Shown: piece after piece, positions 1 to 6,532 of the stretch
Numbering within the stretch: the stretch's first letter is position 1
Layout: each line of letters begins with the position of its first letter
NCBI GenBank assembly: GCA_032229625.1
Contig: JAVTVZ010000067.1
Location: 1-12,869 of the forward strand
Origin: Kineosphaera sp032229625
GTDB taxonomy: Bacteria > Actinomycetota > Actinomycetes > Actinomycetales > Dermatophilaceae
DNA length: 12,869 nucleotides
Direction: 5' to 3'
Program-made: the position numbers and the translations under genes
The notes under the pieces: generated by a model
Databases searched by the model: none
The model's input: only the letters and a program-made list of their open reading frames with translations
Told to the model about the DNA's origin: nothing

Positions 1-598
1 CGCCCTGGTCGACGGCACCGGGCCGCACCGGCAGCAGCGCGCACCCGGCGGCGAGGGAGCACAGCGCGACGACGCTCAGGGCGGCGCCGGGGGACGCCGC
101 CGCGACGACGGCGCCGGCGAGGGCCGGGCCCGCGGCGTTGAAGAGCGTGGGGCGGAAGACGCCCTCGAGCCCGTTGGCGGCGAGCAGATCGGAGGCGGGC
201 ACGATGCGCGGCAGGATCGCGGTGTAGGCGGGGTAGTAGAGCCCGTCGGCGATGCCCCCGACGAGCGCGACGGTCACGAGGTGGGTCAGTGACAACTGCC
301 CGGTCAGTGACGCGACGGCGGCGCTGCCGACGGCGAGCGCCTTGGCGAATTCGACCGAGCACAGGATGAGGCGCTGTGGCAGCCGGTCGGCGAGCACGCC
401 GCCCGGCAGCGCCATTACCAGCAGGCCCGCGGCCTGCGCGGTCGTCGCCCAGCCCAACTGCGCCGGGCCGCCGCCGAGCTCGACGACCTGCCACACGAGC
501 GCGACGACGAGCACCCCGGCGGAGAAGAGCGACGCGATGAGCGAGATCGCCAACAGCCGGTAGTCGCGATGCCGCAGCGGGCGCAACGCCTGCCTCAT
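1..598 (-). CDS. MFS exporter, N-terminal part only (window edge)
   Basis: Reading leftward from ATG at 598, the frame is open to the window edge and gives 199 residues without a stop; the C-terminal half lies outside. It begins MRQALRPLRHRDYRLLAIS, a basic cytoplasmic start typical of the EntS-like (MFS_3) drug and siderophore exporter group. A first helix (about 17-38), a second helix (about 50-66) and the MFS motif A, GGVLADRLPQR at 66-76, follow. The start is supported by GGAAGGA four bases upstream (complement of 603-609). It sits 114 bp downstream of another MFS gene on the same strand and could be read from that promoter or from its own leader, which holds a 13-nt repeat. Substrate cannot be told. 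Family call is secure; the subfamily is inferred from the N-terminal pattern only. Confidence 0.85.
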   Translation of the reverse strand, partial: MRQALRPLRHRDYRLLAISLIASLFSAGVLVVALVWQVVELGGGPAQLGWATTAQAAGLLVMALPGGVLADRLPQRLILCSVEFAKALAVGSAAVASLTGQLSLTHLVTVALVGGIADGLYYPAYTAILPRIVPASDLLAANGLEGVFRPTLFNAAGPALAGAVVAAASPGAALSVVALCSLAAGCALLPVRPGAVDQG

Positions 599-612
599 GT
601 CGTCCTTCCCTG

Positions 613-661
613 CCCCACTCCTCGGCCCCACTCCTCGTCCCCGCTCCTCGTCCCCTCCCCG
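613..661. repeat. 13-nt tandem array in the leader of the partial MFS gene
   Basis: Three units of 13 nt lie at 613-625, 626-638 and 639-651 (CCCCACTCCTCGG, CCCCACTCCTCGT, CCCCGCTCCTCGT), followed by a degenerate part to 661. On the transcribed minus strand the units read ACGAGGAGNGGGG, so each carries a Shine-Dalgarno-like GAGGAG upstream of the true site at 603-609. The array lies in the 114-bp spacer between two MFS genes, and I see no gene in it. Confidence 0.8.
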
Positions 662-712
662 ATGATCCGCGCCGCCCCCGGGGCCGTCCACCGAATTACC
701 CCCCAATCGTGA

Positions 713-2371
713 TCACGCCCGACCGTGGCGGTGCAGGCGCCGCGCCGCGGGCCACGCCACCGGCAGGGCGAGCGCCAGGATCGCGGCGAGGACCGCGACC
801 GCGACCGGGAAGCCGGCGCCCGCCGCCAGCGCGCCGACGAGCACCGACCCGAGCGCGGTGCCGGCGTCGAAGCCGACGTTCCACACCGCGCTCGCCGCGC
901 CGATCCGTCGCGGCGGCACGGACTCGAAGGCTTGGACGAGCGTGACGTTCTGCAGTGCGCCGTAGGCGATGCCCAGGACCAGCGCGCCGACGAGCAGGGC
1001 GGCGACCGTGATGCCGGGGACGCCACTGCCGCCACTGTCGCCACTTCCGCCACTGCCGCCACTGTCGGTGGCCGCGCCGACGGCCCAGGCGACGAGGGCG
1101 AGCCCGAGCACGCCGACGCCGATGAGCGGCATCGTGTATCGCGCCGCGCCGTGCCGGTCGGCCCACGACCCGATCGCCCACCGCCCCGCCGCCGCCGACG
1201 CCGTCAGCCCCAGCAGCGCGGTCGTGACGAGCCCGCCGTGCGCGACCATCTGGGGCAGGAACGTCAACACCCCGCCCCCGGCCAGCGTCACCGACAACAA
1301 CACGAGAGTCGGCGCCACGAGCCCGCGCCACCACCGGCCGGGCACGGGGGCGTCGGGGATGGCATCGGGAGTGCCGCCGGGGGCGGCAGCGGGGATGGCA
1401 TCGGGAGTGCCGCCGGGGGCGGCAGCGGGGATGNNNNNNNNNNNNNNNNNNNNNNNNNNNNNNNNNNNNNNNNNNNNNNNNNNNNNNNNNNNNNNNNNNN
1501 NNNNNNNNNNNNNNNNNNNNNNNNNNNNNNNNNCATCGGGAGTGCCGCCGGGGGCGGCAGCGGGGATGGGGTCCGACGTGGCGGCGTGCGGTGGCGCGGG
1601 GCTGCCTGCCTGCGAGGCACCCGGCGGCGCGGTCTCGCCCGAGCGCGCGCTCTCGCCCGCGTGGGTCGGCCGGCGCTCGTCGATACGCGCGGCCAGGGAC
1701 AGCGACGCGGGCACGGCGAGCAGGGGCGCGGCGGCGAGGACGAAGACGGGCCAGTAGCCGAGCTGCTCGGCGACCCACGGCGCGAAGGACACTGCGAGCA
1801 CGTTGGGCACCGCGACCGCGAGCCCGTAGGCGCCGATGCCCGCGCCGCGCCGCCAGGGCTCGACGATCCACGCGACCGCCGCCGACCCCGCGACCGTGAG
1901 CACGCCGAAACCGACGCCGCGCACCGCCGAGCACGCCAGCACCCACCACAGCGCGGACGAGACGCCCGTCGCGAGCGCCGGGAGGCCGAGCAGCACCATC
2001 CCGGCGACGAGCACGCGTGCCCACCCCTGCCGCCGCAGCAGCGTCGGCACGAAACCCTGCGTCGCCACCGTCGCGGCGAGCATCACCGCGTTGACCAGGC
2101 CGGCGCCGCCGGTGCCCGCGCCGCCCGCGACGACCCACATCGGCGCGACCGCCAGCAGCGCCGCGTAGCCCGTGAAGCCGAGCATCGTCAGCACCACGAG
2201 CGCGCCCATGCCCGGCAGCCGCCACAACGGCACGACCGTGGACGGCCGCGGTGAGCGCGACCGGGCGCCACCACGACCGGGCGAACCGGGCGAACGTGGC
2301 GAGCCGGGCGCGCCCGAGGGGCCCGAAGGGCCGGGTGAGTCCGAGGCCGGACCGGGAGTGGAAGTGGTCAC
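713..2371 (-). CDS. MFS transporter with repeat-rich central linker
   Basis: A major facilitator superfamily permease of about 552 residues as drawn, including 34 undefined residues from an assembly gap. Hydrophobic segments group as two six-helix bundles: N-terminal about 56-225, C-terminal from about 350 to the end. The sequence GSWADRHGAARY near the start of the second bundle resembles the motif A loop. The N-terminal tail (1-50) is Pro/Ser/Gly-rich and probably disordered. The central linker (about 229-345) holds copies of IPAAAPGGTPDA, and a second loop in the C-half is SGGSGGSGDSGGSG. The start is the GTG at 2371; no Shine-Dalgarno is visible, but TAGCTT (complement of 2380-2385) lies eight bases upstream, as in a leaderless transcript. 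A later start near the first helix is possible. Substrate unknown. The neighbouring downstream gene is another MFS transporter. Confidence 0.85.
   Translation of the reverse strand: MTTSTPGPASDSPGPSGPSGAPGSPRSPGSPGRGGARSRSPRPSTVVPLWRLPGMGALVVLTMLGFTGYAALLAVAPMWVVAGGAGTGGAGLVNAVMLAATVATQGFVPTLLRRQGWARVLVAGMVLLGLPALATGVSSALWWVLACSAVRGVGFGVLTVAGSAAVAWIVEPWRRGAGIGAYGLAVAVPNVLAVSFAPWVAEQLGYWPVFVLAAAPLLAVPASLSLAARIDERRPTHAGESARSGETAPPGASQAGSPAPPHAATSDPIPAAAPGGTPDXXXXXXXXXXXXXXXXXXXXXXXXXXXXXXXXXXIPAAAPGGTPDAIPAAAPGGTPDAIPDAPVPGRWWRGLVAPTLVLLSVTLAGGGVLTFLPQMVAHGGLVTTALLGLTASAAAGRWAIGSWADRHGAARYTMPLIGVGVLGLALVAWAVGAATDSGGSGGSGDSGGSGVPGITVAALLVGALVLGIAYGALQNVTLVQAFESVPPRRIGAASAVWNVGFDAGTALGSVLVGALAAGAGFPVAVAVLAAILALALPVAWPAARRLHRHGRA
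1021..1065. repeat. 9-nt tandem repeat, five units, inside MFS gene
   Basis: Five consecutive units of CGCCACTGY-type sequence lie at 1021, 1030, 1039, 1048 and 1057; the third is CGCCACTTC. On the minus strand they encode the Gly/Ser-rich loop SGGSGGSGDSGGSG between two transmembrane helices of the MFS transporter. The unit length keeps the reading frame. Confidence 0.9.
1359..1568. repeat. 36-nt tandem repeat interrupted by assembly gap
   Basis: Two complete, identical 36-nt units (beginning ATGGCATCGGGAGTG) occupy 1359-1394 and 1395-1430, then ATG of a third unit abuts the N run. After the gap the array resumes at base 5 of a unit (1534) and ends at 1565, with a trailing ATG. Each unit encodes IPAAAPGGTPDA on the minus strand. 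Perfect periodicity would need a gap of 1+36k bases; 100 does not fit, so copy number is unknown and at least three. Any such length still preserves the reading frame. Confidence 0.9.
1434..1533. other. Assembly gap (100 N)
   Basis: Exactly 100 undefined bases, the customary placeholder for a gap of unknown size, located inside the 36-nt repeat of the MFS linker. The repeat probably caused the assembly break. Confidence 0.95.
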
Positions 2372-2417
2372 GGTTCAGCAAGCTACCGTCGAGCTACGAC
2401 AACCTCAGGGGGACGCG
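2372..2417. promoter_or_regulatory. Divergent promoter region, MFS / DUF4870
   Basis: This 46-bp spacer must serve both divergent genes unless their promoters lie within coding sequence. Two TANNNT-type -10 candidates share the TA step at 2384-2385: TACCGT (2384-2389) for the rightward gene, and TAGCTT (complement of 2385-2380) for the leftward gene. Predicted starts are near 2396 and near 2373. The rightward gene has a Shine-Dalgarno (AGGGGG, about 2407-2412). No convincing -35 boxes were found. Confidence 0.4.
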
Positions 2418-2945
2418 ATGAGCCAGCAGCCACCAGCCGGCGACGCCTTCGATCCGCAGCACTCGACCGACAACCCGTACCGCGCGGTCGGCGACCCGCA
2501 CTATGCGGCCGCCGACCCGCACCGCACGTCCCGCGAGCCCTACCGCGCGACGGGCGATCCGGCCTACGAGGGGCGCGGGCCCGCCTACGTCGACAGCGAC
2601 GAGCGCTCGATGGCGCTCGTCGCGCACCTGTCGACGATCGTGGCGCTCATCGTCAGCGCGGGCTGGCTCAGCTTCGTCGGGCCGCTCGTCGTGTGGCTCA
2701 TCTACAAGGACCGCAGTGACTTCGTGCGGCGCAGCGCCGCGGGGGCCTTCAACTTCAACATCGGCCTGTGGCTGCTGTCGCTCCTGGGCTGGCTGTGCGT
2801 GATCACGCTCATCGGCGCCGTCATCGGCATCCCGATCCTGATCTTCGCCGCCATCGCCCAGATCATCTTCCACATCATCGGCGCGATGCGCGCCAACAAG
2901 GGCGAGGTCTACAACTACCCGTTCCAGGTGCGCATCCTGCGCTGA
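2418..2945 (+). CDS. DUF4870 family small membrane protein
   Basis: A 175-residue protein of the DUF4870 family; function unknown. The N-terminal tail (1-60) is polar and carries a degenerate repeat (PYRAVGDPHY, PYRATGDPAY, GPAY). The conserved domain starts at DERSMALVAHLSTIVALI (61-79), continues with FVGPLVVWLIYKDRSDFVRRSAAGAFNFN (86-114), includes a long hydrophobic stretch at 115-155 with two or more helices, and ends NKGEVYNYPFQVRILR, matching the family's usual GE-Y-YPF ending. The start ATG at 2418 is preferred over longer in-frame options because AGGGGG sits five bases upstream and because earlier starts would run into the divergent MFS gene. It ends three bases before the stop of the convergent racemase gene. 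Actinobacterial members often have such Pro/Tyr-rich tails; their role is unknown. Confidence 0.9.
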   Translation: MSQQPPAGDAFDPQHSTDNPYRAVGDPHYAAADPHRTSREPYRATGDPAYEGRGPAYVDSDERSMALVAHLSTIVALIVSAGWLSFVGPLVVWLIYKDRSDFVRRSAAGAFNFNIGLWLLSLLGWLCVITLIGAVIGIPILIFAAIAQIIFHIIGAMRANKGEVYNYPFQVRILR

Positions 2946-2948
2946 CGC

Positions 2949-4256
2949 TCAGCGCCAGATCGAGCGCGGGTCGACGGCCCGGGCCGGTGGCGGCGTCGGC
3001 AGCTGCGCGGGTGTCCGAGAGAAGCGCGGCGCCGGCGCGTGCTGCGTGACGCCGTCGAGCTCCACGAGGCTGCGGCGCGCCTCCAGGTGCGGGTGCGTCG
3101 CGGCCTCGGCGACGCTCAGCACGGGTGTCACGCACGCGTCCGTGCCCTCGAAGACGGCCTCCCACTCCGCGCGGGTGCGCCCGGCGAACGCCGCCGCGAA
3201 GACCTCCCGCAGCCGCGGCCACCCTGCCGGATCGTCCTGGCGGGGCAGGTCGGCGTCGGCCAGGCCGAGCCCGCGCAGCAGCGCCGCGTAGAACTGCGGC
3301 TCGATCGCGCCGACCGCGACATAGCGCCCGTCGGCGGTCTCGTAGGTGTCGTACCAGGGCCGGCCGCCGTCGACGAGGTTGGCGCCGCGCTCGTCGCTCC
3401 ACAGACCGAGCGCCCGCCAGCTGTAGAGCATGTGCGACAGGGCGAGCGTGCCGTCGCACATCGCCGCGTCGACGACCTGCCCGCGGCCCGAGGCGGCCCG
3501 CTCCAGCAGCGCCGACAGCACCCCGACCAGCAGGAACATCGACCCGCCCCCGAAGTCGCCGACGAGATTGAGCGGCGGTGTCGGGCGCCCGTGGGCCGGG
3601 CCCATCGCGTGCAGCGCGCCCGTCAGCGAGATGTAGTTCAGGTCGTGCCCCGCGCGGCCCGACAGCGGCCCGTCCTGCCCCCAGCCCGTCATGCGCCCGT
3701 AGATCAGGCGCGGGTTGCGCGTCAGCGCGTCGTCGGGCCCCAGGCTCAGCCGCTCCATCACCCCCGGCCGCAGACCCTCCAGGACGACGTCCGCGCGGTC
3801 GATGAGCGCCCGCACCTCGTCGCGGTCCGCCGGGTCCTTGAGGTCGGCCTGGACGACGCGGCGGCCCCGCAGCGTCTGGTCCCGCGCGGGACCAGCGTCG
3901 GCCTGGTCGGCCTGNNNNNNNNNNNNNNNNNNNNNNNNNNNNNNNNNNNNNNNNNNNNNNNNNNNNNNNNNNNNNNNNNNNNNNNNNNNNNNNNNNNNNN
4001 NNNNNNNNNNNNNNTCGGTCTGGTCGGCCTGGTCGGCGGATTCGGTCTGCTCGGTCTGCGCGTCGCTCTGCCACGGCTCGACGCCGGCGACCCGCCCGCC
4101 GAGGGCGACGGTCAGCGGCACCCCGCCGCGTCGCTGCACGAGGACGACGTCGGCCCCCAGATCGGCGAGGATCGTCGCCGCGTGCGGCACGGGCCCGATG
4201 CCCTCGATCTCGACGACCCGCAGCCCGGCCAGCGGCCCGTGCCCGGGGTCGCTCAC
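2949..4256 (-). CDS. mcr: Alpha-methylacyl-CoA racemase (CoA-transferase family III)
   Basis: It converts (2R)- to (2S)-2-methylacyl-CoA, a step that lets branched fatty acids and sterol side chains enter beta-oxidation. It resembles Mycobacterium tuberculosis Mcr along nearly its whole length: GLRVVEIEGIGPVPHA at 11-26, AGHDLNYIS at 202-210, GDFGGGSM at 233-240, VGAIEPQFY at 315-323. The catalytic His, Asp and Glu known from Mcr (126, 156, 241) correspond here to H204, D234 and E319, each shifted by exactly 78. So all extra length is one insert upstream of the active site, between VVLVQRR and LRGRRVVQADL. That insert (about 45-125) is polar, has QAD/QTE repeats and includes 34 undefined residues from an assembly gap. 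The GTG start at 4256 overlaps the stop of the dehydrogenase gene (GTGA), indicating translational coupling. Family assignment is firm; the natural substrate is inferred. Confidence 0.93.
   Translation of the reverse strand: MSDPGHGPLAGLRVVEIEGIGPVPHAATILADLGADVVLVQRRGGVPLTVALGGRVAGVEPWQSDAQTEQTESADQADQTXXXXXXXXXXXXXXXXXXXXXXXXXXXXXXXXXXQADQADAGPARDQTLRGRRVVQADLKDPADRDEVRALIDRADVVLEGLRPGVMERLSLGPDDALTRNPRLIYGRMTGWGQDGPLSGRAGHDLNYISLTGALHAMGPAHGRPTPPLNLVGDFGGGSMFLLVGVLSALLERAASGRGQVVDAAMCDGTLALSHMLYSWRALGLWSDERGANLVDGGRPWYDTYETADGRYVAVGAIEPQFYAALLRGLGLADADLPRQDDPAGWPRLREVFAAAFAGRTRAEWEAVFEGTDACVTPVLSVAEAATHPHLEARRSLVELDGVTQHAPAPRFSRTPAQLPTPPPARAVDPRSIWR
3898..4059. repeat. 9-nt tandem repeat interrupted by assembly gap
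   Basis: Units of TCGGCCTGG/TCGGTCTGC type run in one register: 3898-3906 and 3907-3914 before the gap, then 4015, 4024, 4033 (degenerate), 4042 and 4051 after it. The phase is conserved across the 100 N (117 bases = 13 units between 3898 and 4015), but the gap length is probably a placeholder. They encode Q-A-D and Q-T-E triplets in the racemase insert. Confidence 0.85.
3915..4014. other. Assembly gap (100 N)
   Basis: Exactly 100 undefined bases within the 9-nt repeat of the racemase gene. True length and copy number are unknown. Confidence 0.95.
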
Positions 4257-5098
4257 TGATTGCCGCCGTCACAGACGAGGCACTGCCCGCTGACGTAGTC
4301 CATCTCCGGCAGGCACAGCGCGTAGACGGCGCCGGCCGCCTCCTGCGCGGTGCCCGCCCGCCCCAGCGGGATCGTGCGCGCGAAGGACTCCCGCAGCTGC
4401 GGGTTGACGCCCACCCGCAGCTGCCGGCCCTCGACGTCGATCGTCGCGCCGCCGTCGGCGCTCGCCGCGGTCAGCCGGGTGTCGATGAGCCCGTACGCGA
4501 CCGCGTTGACGTTGACGCGGTAGCGGCCCCACTCGCGCGCGAGCGTCTTGGTCAGCCCCACGATCCCGGCCTTGGCGGCCGCGTAGTTGACCTGCCCTGC
4601 ATTGCCGAAGAGGCCCGCGACCGACGAGGTGTTGACGACCTTGCGGTGATGGTCGCTCGGATGCGCCTTGAGGTAGGGCTGCGCGGCCCGCAGGATGCGG
4701 AAGGGTGCCTTGAGGTGCAGGTCCAGGATCGTGTCCCACTGCTCGTCGGTCATCTTCTGGATGACCGAGTCCCACGTGTAGCCCGCGTTGTTGACGATGA
4801 TGTCGAGGCCGCCGAACGACTCGATGCCGGCGTCGATGAAGCGCCCCGCGAAGTCGTGTGCCGCGACCGATCCGACGCACGCGACCGCCTGCCCGCCGGC
4901 CGCGACGATCGCCGCGACCGTGTCGGCCGCCGGCTCCTCGTCGAGGTCGTTGACGACGACCCGCGCGCCCTCGGCGGCGAACTTCAGTGCGATCGCCCGC
5001 CCGATCCCGCGCCCCGAGCCGGTGACCAACGCGACCCGATCCTGGAGTCGGCCCGGCGCCGCGCCCTGAGAAGCCGTGCTGTCGTCGGTCGCGCCCAT
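4253..5098 (-). CDS. Short-chain dehydrogenase/reductase (FabG / MFE-2 like)
   Basis: A 281-residue NAD(P)-dependent oxidoreductase of the classical SDR fold. The dinucleotide motif TGSGRGIG is at 26-33, an acidic N-D-L-D after the second strand (50-53) suggests NAD preference, and NNAG is at 103-106. The catalytic Ser159, Tyr172 and Lys176 lie in TSSVAGLFGNAGQVNYAAAK. The position of the tetrad Asn of FabG is His128 (DLHLKAPF), as I recall for the hydroxyacyl-CoA dehydrogenase part of peroxisomal MFE-2. With the racemase gene overlapping its stop codon, a 3-hydroxyacyl-CoA or hydroxysteroid substrate is more likely than a fatty-acid-synthesis role, but this is inference. The ATG at 5098 has GGAGG five bases upstream. 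The first 17 residues are a variable polar tail. It is 102 bp downstream of an MFS gene on the same strand and may also have its own promoter. Confidence 0.92.
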   Translation of the reverse strand: MGATDDSTASQGAAPGRLQDRVALVTGSGRGIGRAIALKFAAEGARVVVNDLDEEPAADTVAAIVAAGGQAVACVGSVAAHDFAGRFIDAGIESFGGLDIIVNNAGYTWDSVIQKMTDEQWDTILDLHLKAPFRILRAAQPYLKAHPSDHHRKVVNTSSVAGLFGNAGQVNYAAAKAGIVGLTKTLAREWGRYRVNVNAVAYGLIDTRLTAASADGGATIDVEGRQLRVGVNPQLRESFARTIPLGRAGTAQEAAGAVYALCLPEMDYVSGQCLVCDGGNQ

Positions 5099-5151
5099 CA
5101 GATCCTCCGCTCGCCCGTGCGCGCCTCGTCGCGCCGCACCCGTGGATCGTA
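5099..5151 (-). promoter_or_regulatory. Leader and -10 candidate of dehydrogenase-racemase pair
   Basis: On the minus strand, TACGAT (complement of 5151-5146) is a fair -10 hexamer about 47 bases before the ATG, and GGAGG (complement of 5104-5108) is the Shine-Dalgarno. No good -35 was found at the right distance, so the promoter is tentative; the ribosome site is convincing. Confidence 0.4.
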
Positions 5152-5158
5152 GGCAGAC

Positions 5159-5191
5159 CGCGCAAGCCTGCGCGCGGCGCGGCGCGGCGCC
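5159..5191 (-). terminator. GC hairpins after the YbjJ-like MFS stop
   Basis: CGCGCA-4 nt-TGCGCG (5159-5174) is a perfect 6-bp stem, next to a GGCGC-G-GCGCC element (5181-5191), just past the stop codon at 5201. There is no U tract. Such GC hairpins can end transcription in actinomycetes, but the element could equally be chance in this GC-rich stretch. Confidence 0.3.
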
Positions 5192-5200
5192 GGGCCGGGC

Positions 5201-6532
5201 TCACGCGGCGCGGCGGGTGCCCTCCGGCTCGCGCATCGCGGGCAGCGCGACGAACGCGACGATGAGCATCGCCGAGACGACGATCAGCGAGCGCAGCACG
5301 CCCCAGTGGTCGCCGAGGAAGCCGAGCGCGGGCGGCCCGACGAGGAACGCGCCATACGCGATCGTCGAGACGACACTGACGCGGGCGGCGGCGTGGCGCG
5401 GGTCGTCCGACGCGGCGCTCATGCCGACCGGGAAGCCCAGCGAGACACCGAAACCCCAGACGGCCGCACCGACATACGCCAAGGTCGGGGTGCCGAAGAC
5501 GACGAGCAGGCTGCCTGCGCCGGCGGCGACGAGCATCGCGCGCAGCACCGGCACGCGGCCCCAGCGGTCGAGCATCGACGCGCCGACGAGCCGGCCCGCG
5601 GTCATGAAGCTGAGGAACGTCGCGAAGGCCAGCACGCCGGCCCACGTCGGCAGGTCGTAGCCGTCGACGAACGCGACGGAGATCCAGTCGTTCGCGGTGC
5701 CCTCGGTGAACGCCGCGACGAGCATGACGAGGCCGATGAGCAGGGTGCGCGGCTCGCGCCACGCGGCGGCGGCGGACAGCGTCCGGGCCGCCTGCGGGGC
5801 CGCCTGGGAGGCCGCCTGGGGAGTCGAGGATGCAGTGGCCGGATCGTCGGTGGCCGGATCGTCGATGGCCAGGGCGTCGGTGGCGGGGCTGGTGGCGGTG
5901 CCGCCCGGGGTCGCCTCGTCGAGCGCGGGCGGCAGGAACGCGCGGCTGGAGAGGACGACACCGACGGCGAGCAGCACCGCCATCACCGCGAAGTGCACGA
6001 CGAACGGCACGTGCAGCGCGACGAGCCCCGCGCCGAGCAGGGCCGCGCCGACCGTGCCCCCGCTGAACGCCGCGTGGAAGCGCGGCATGATGGTGCGGCC
6101 CAGCAGGTGCTCGACGGCGGCGCCCTCGAGGTTCATCGCGACGTCCCATTGGCCGATGCCGGCGAGCGCGACGAAGAGCGTCGCCGCGGTGAGCCAGAAG
6201 TTGCCGAGCACGCCCGCGGCCAGGCCCGCGCCGACGAGGCCGATCATGGCCAGCGTCGTGCCGAAGAGCACGGTGCGGCGCGTGCCGATCCGCGAGGCCA
6301 CGGCCCCGGCCAGCGGCAGGCCGACGAGCGAACCGCTGGAGCCGAAGAGCAACAGGATCCCCAACTGCCCGGGGCTCAGGTCCAGCGCCGCCCGCACGTC
6401 GGGGATGCGGCTCGCCCACGTCGCGAACGCCCCTCCGGCGAGCACGAAGATCAGCGACGTCGCGACCTTCGCGCGCTCGACGAGGGCCGTCTGCGCGTCG
6501 TCGATCCCGGGTCGGGTCGGGTGCACCGTCAC
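5201..6532 (-). CDS. MFS transporter, YbjJ type
   Basis: A 443-residue permease with twelve predicted helices. It carries the signature of the YbjJ-like MFS group: TWASRIPDVRAALDLSPGQLG after helix 1 (about 38-58), a motif-A-like loop LAGAVASRIGTRRTV (about 74-88), and the conserved WDVAMNLEGAAVEHLLGRTIMPRFHAAFSGG in the middle of the N-half (about 129-159). The central linker (about 204-258) is Ala/Asp/Thr/Pro-rich and made of tandem repeats. The start is the GTG at 6532, because GAAAGGA lies eight bases upstream (complement of 6541-6547); the open frame extends 52 codons further but without helix or homology. The leader contains strong dyads. Substrate is unknown; members are often annotated as sugar or drug permeases without proof. 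It is divergent from fgd and upstream of the dehydrogenase-racemase pair. Confidence 0.88.
   Translation of the reverse strand: MTVHPTRPGIDDAQTALVERAKVATSLIFVLAGGAFATWASRIPDVRAALDLSPGQLGILLLFGSSGSLVGLPLAGAVASRIGTRRTVLFGTTLAMIGLVGAGLAAGVLGNFWLTAATLFVALAGIGQWDVAMNLEGAAVEHLLGRTIMPRFHAAFSGGTVGAALLGAGLVALHVPFVVHFAVMAVLLAVGVVLSSRAFLPPALDEATPGGTATSPATDALAIDDPATDDPATASSTPQAASQAAPQAARTLSAAAAWREPRTLLIGLVMLVAAFTEGTANDWISVAFVDGYDLPTWAGVLAFATFLSFMTAGRLVGASMLDRWGRVPVLRAMLVAAGAGSLLVVFGTPTLAYVGAAVWGFGVSLGFPVGMSAASDDPRHAAARVSVVSTIAYGAFLVGPPALGFLGDHWGVLRSLIVVSAMLIVAFVALPAMREPEGTRRAA
5786..5821. repeat. 12-nt tandem repeat in MFS linker
   Basis: Three units of GGCCGCCTGNGN at 5786, 5798 and 5810. They encode the PQAASQAAPQAA part of the YbjJ-like transporter linker on the minus strand. 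Confidence 0.85.
5835..5894. repeat. 15-nt tandem repeat in MFS linker
   Basis: Two identical units GTGGCCGGATCGTCG at 5835-5849 and 5850-5864 are followed by a diverged unit (ATGGCCAGGGCGTCG, 5865-5879) and a further degenerate one. They encode the DDPAT-type repeats in the central linker of the same transporter. Confidence 0.85.

Noticed and set aside
708..717. 10-bp palindrome CGTGATCACG at the MFS stop codon
   Set aside because: Palindromes of this size are expected about a dozen times by chance in a window this long, and it overlaps coding sequence at the end of a gene.
595..1062. Short minus-strand open frame reading into the MFS spacer
   Set aside because: It overlaps the MFS gene in another frame and passes through the 13-nt repeat; no motif or ribosome site.
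1359..1568. CRISPR array
   Set aside because: The 36-nt unit length is CRISPR-like, but the units abut with no spacers, encode a regular peptide in frame, and no cas genes are present.
2172..2417. N-terminal extension of the DUF4870 protein to 2172
   Set aside because: It would overlap the divergent MFS gene by about 200 bp; the ATG at 2418 has a strong ribosome site.
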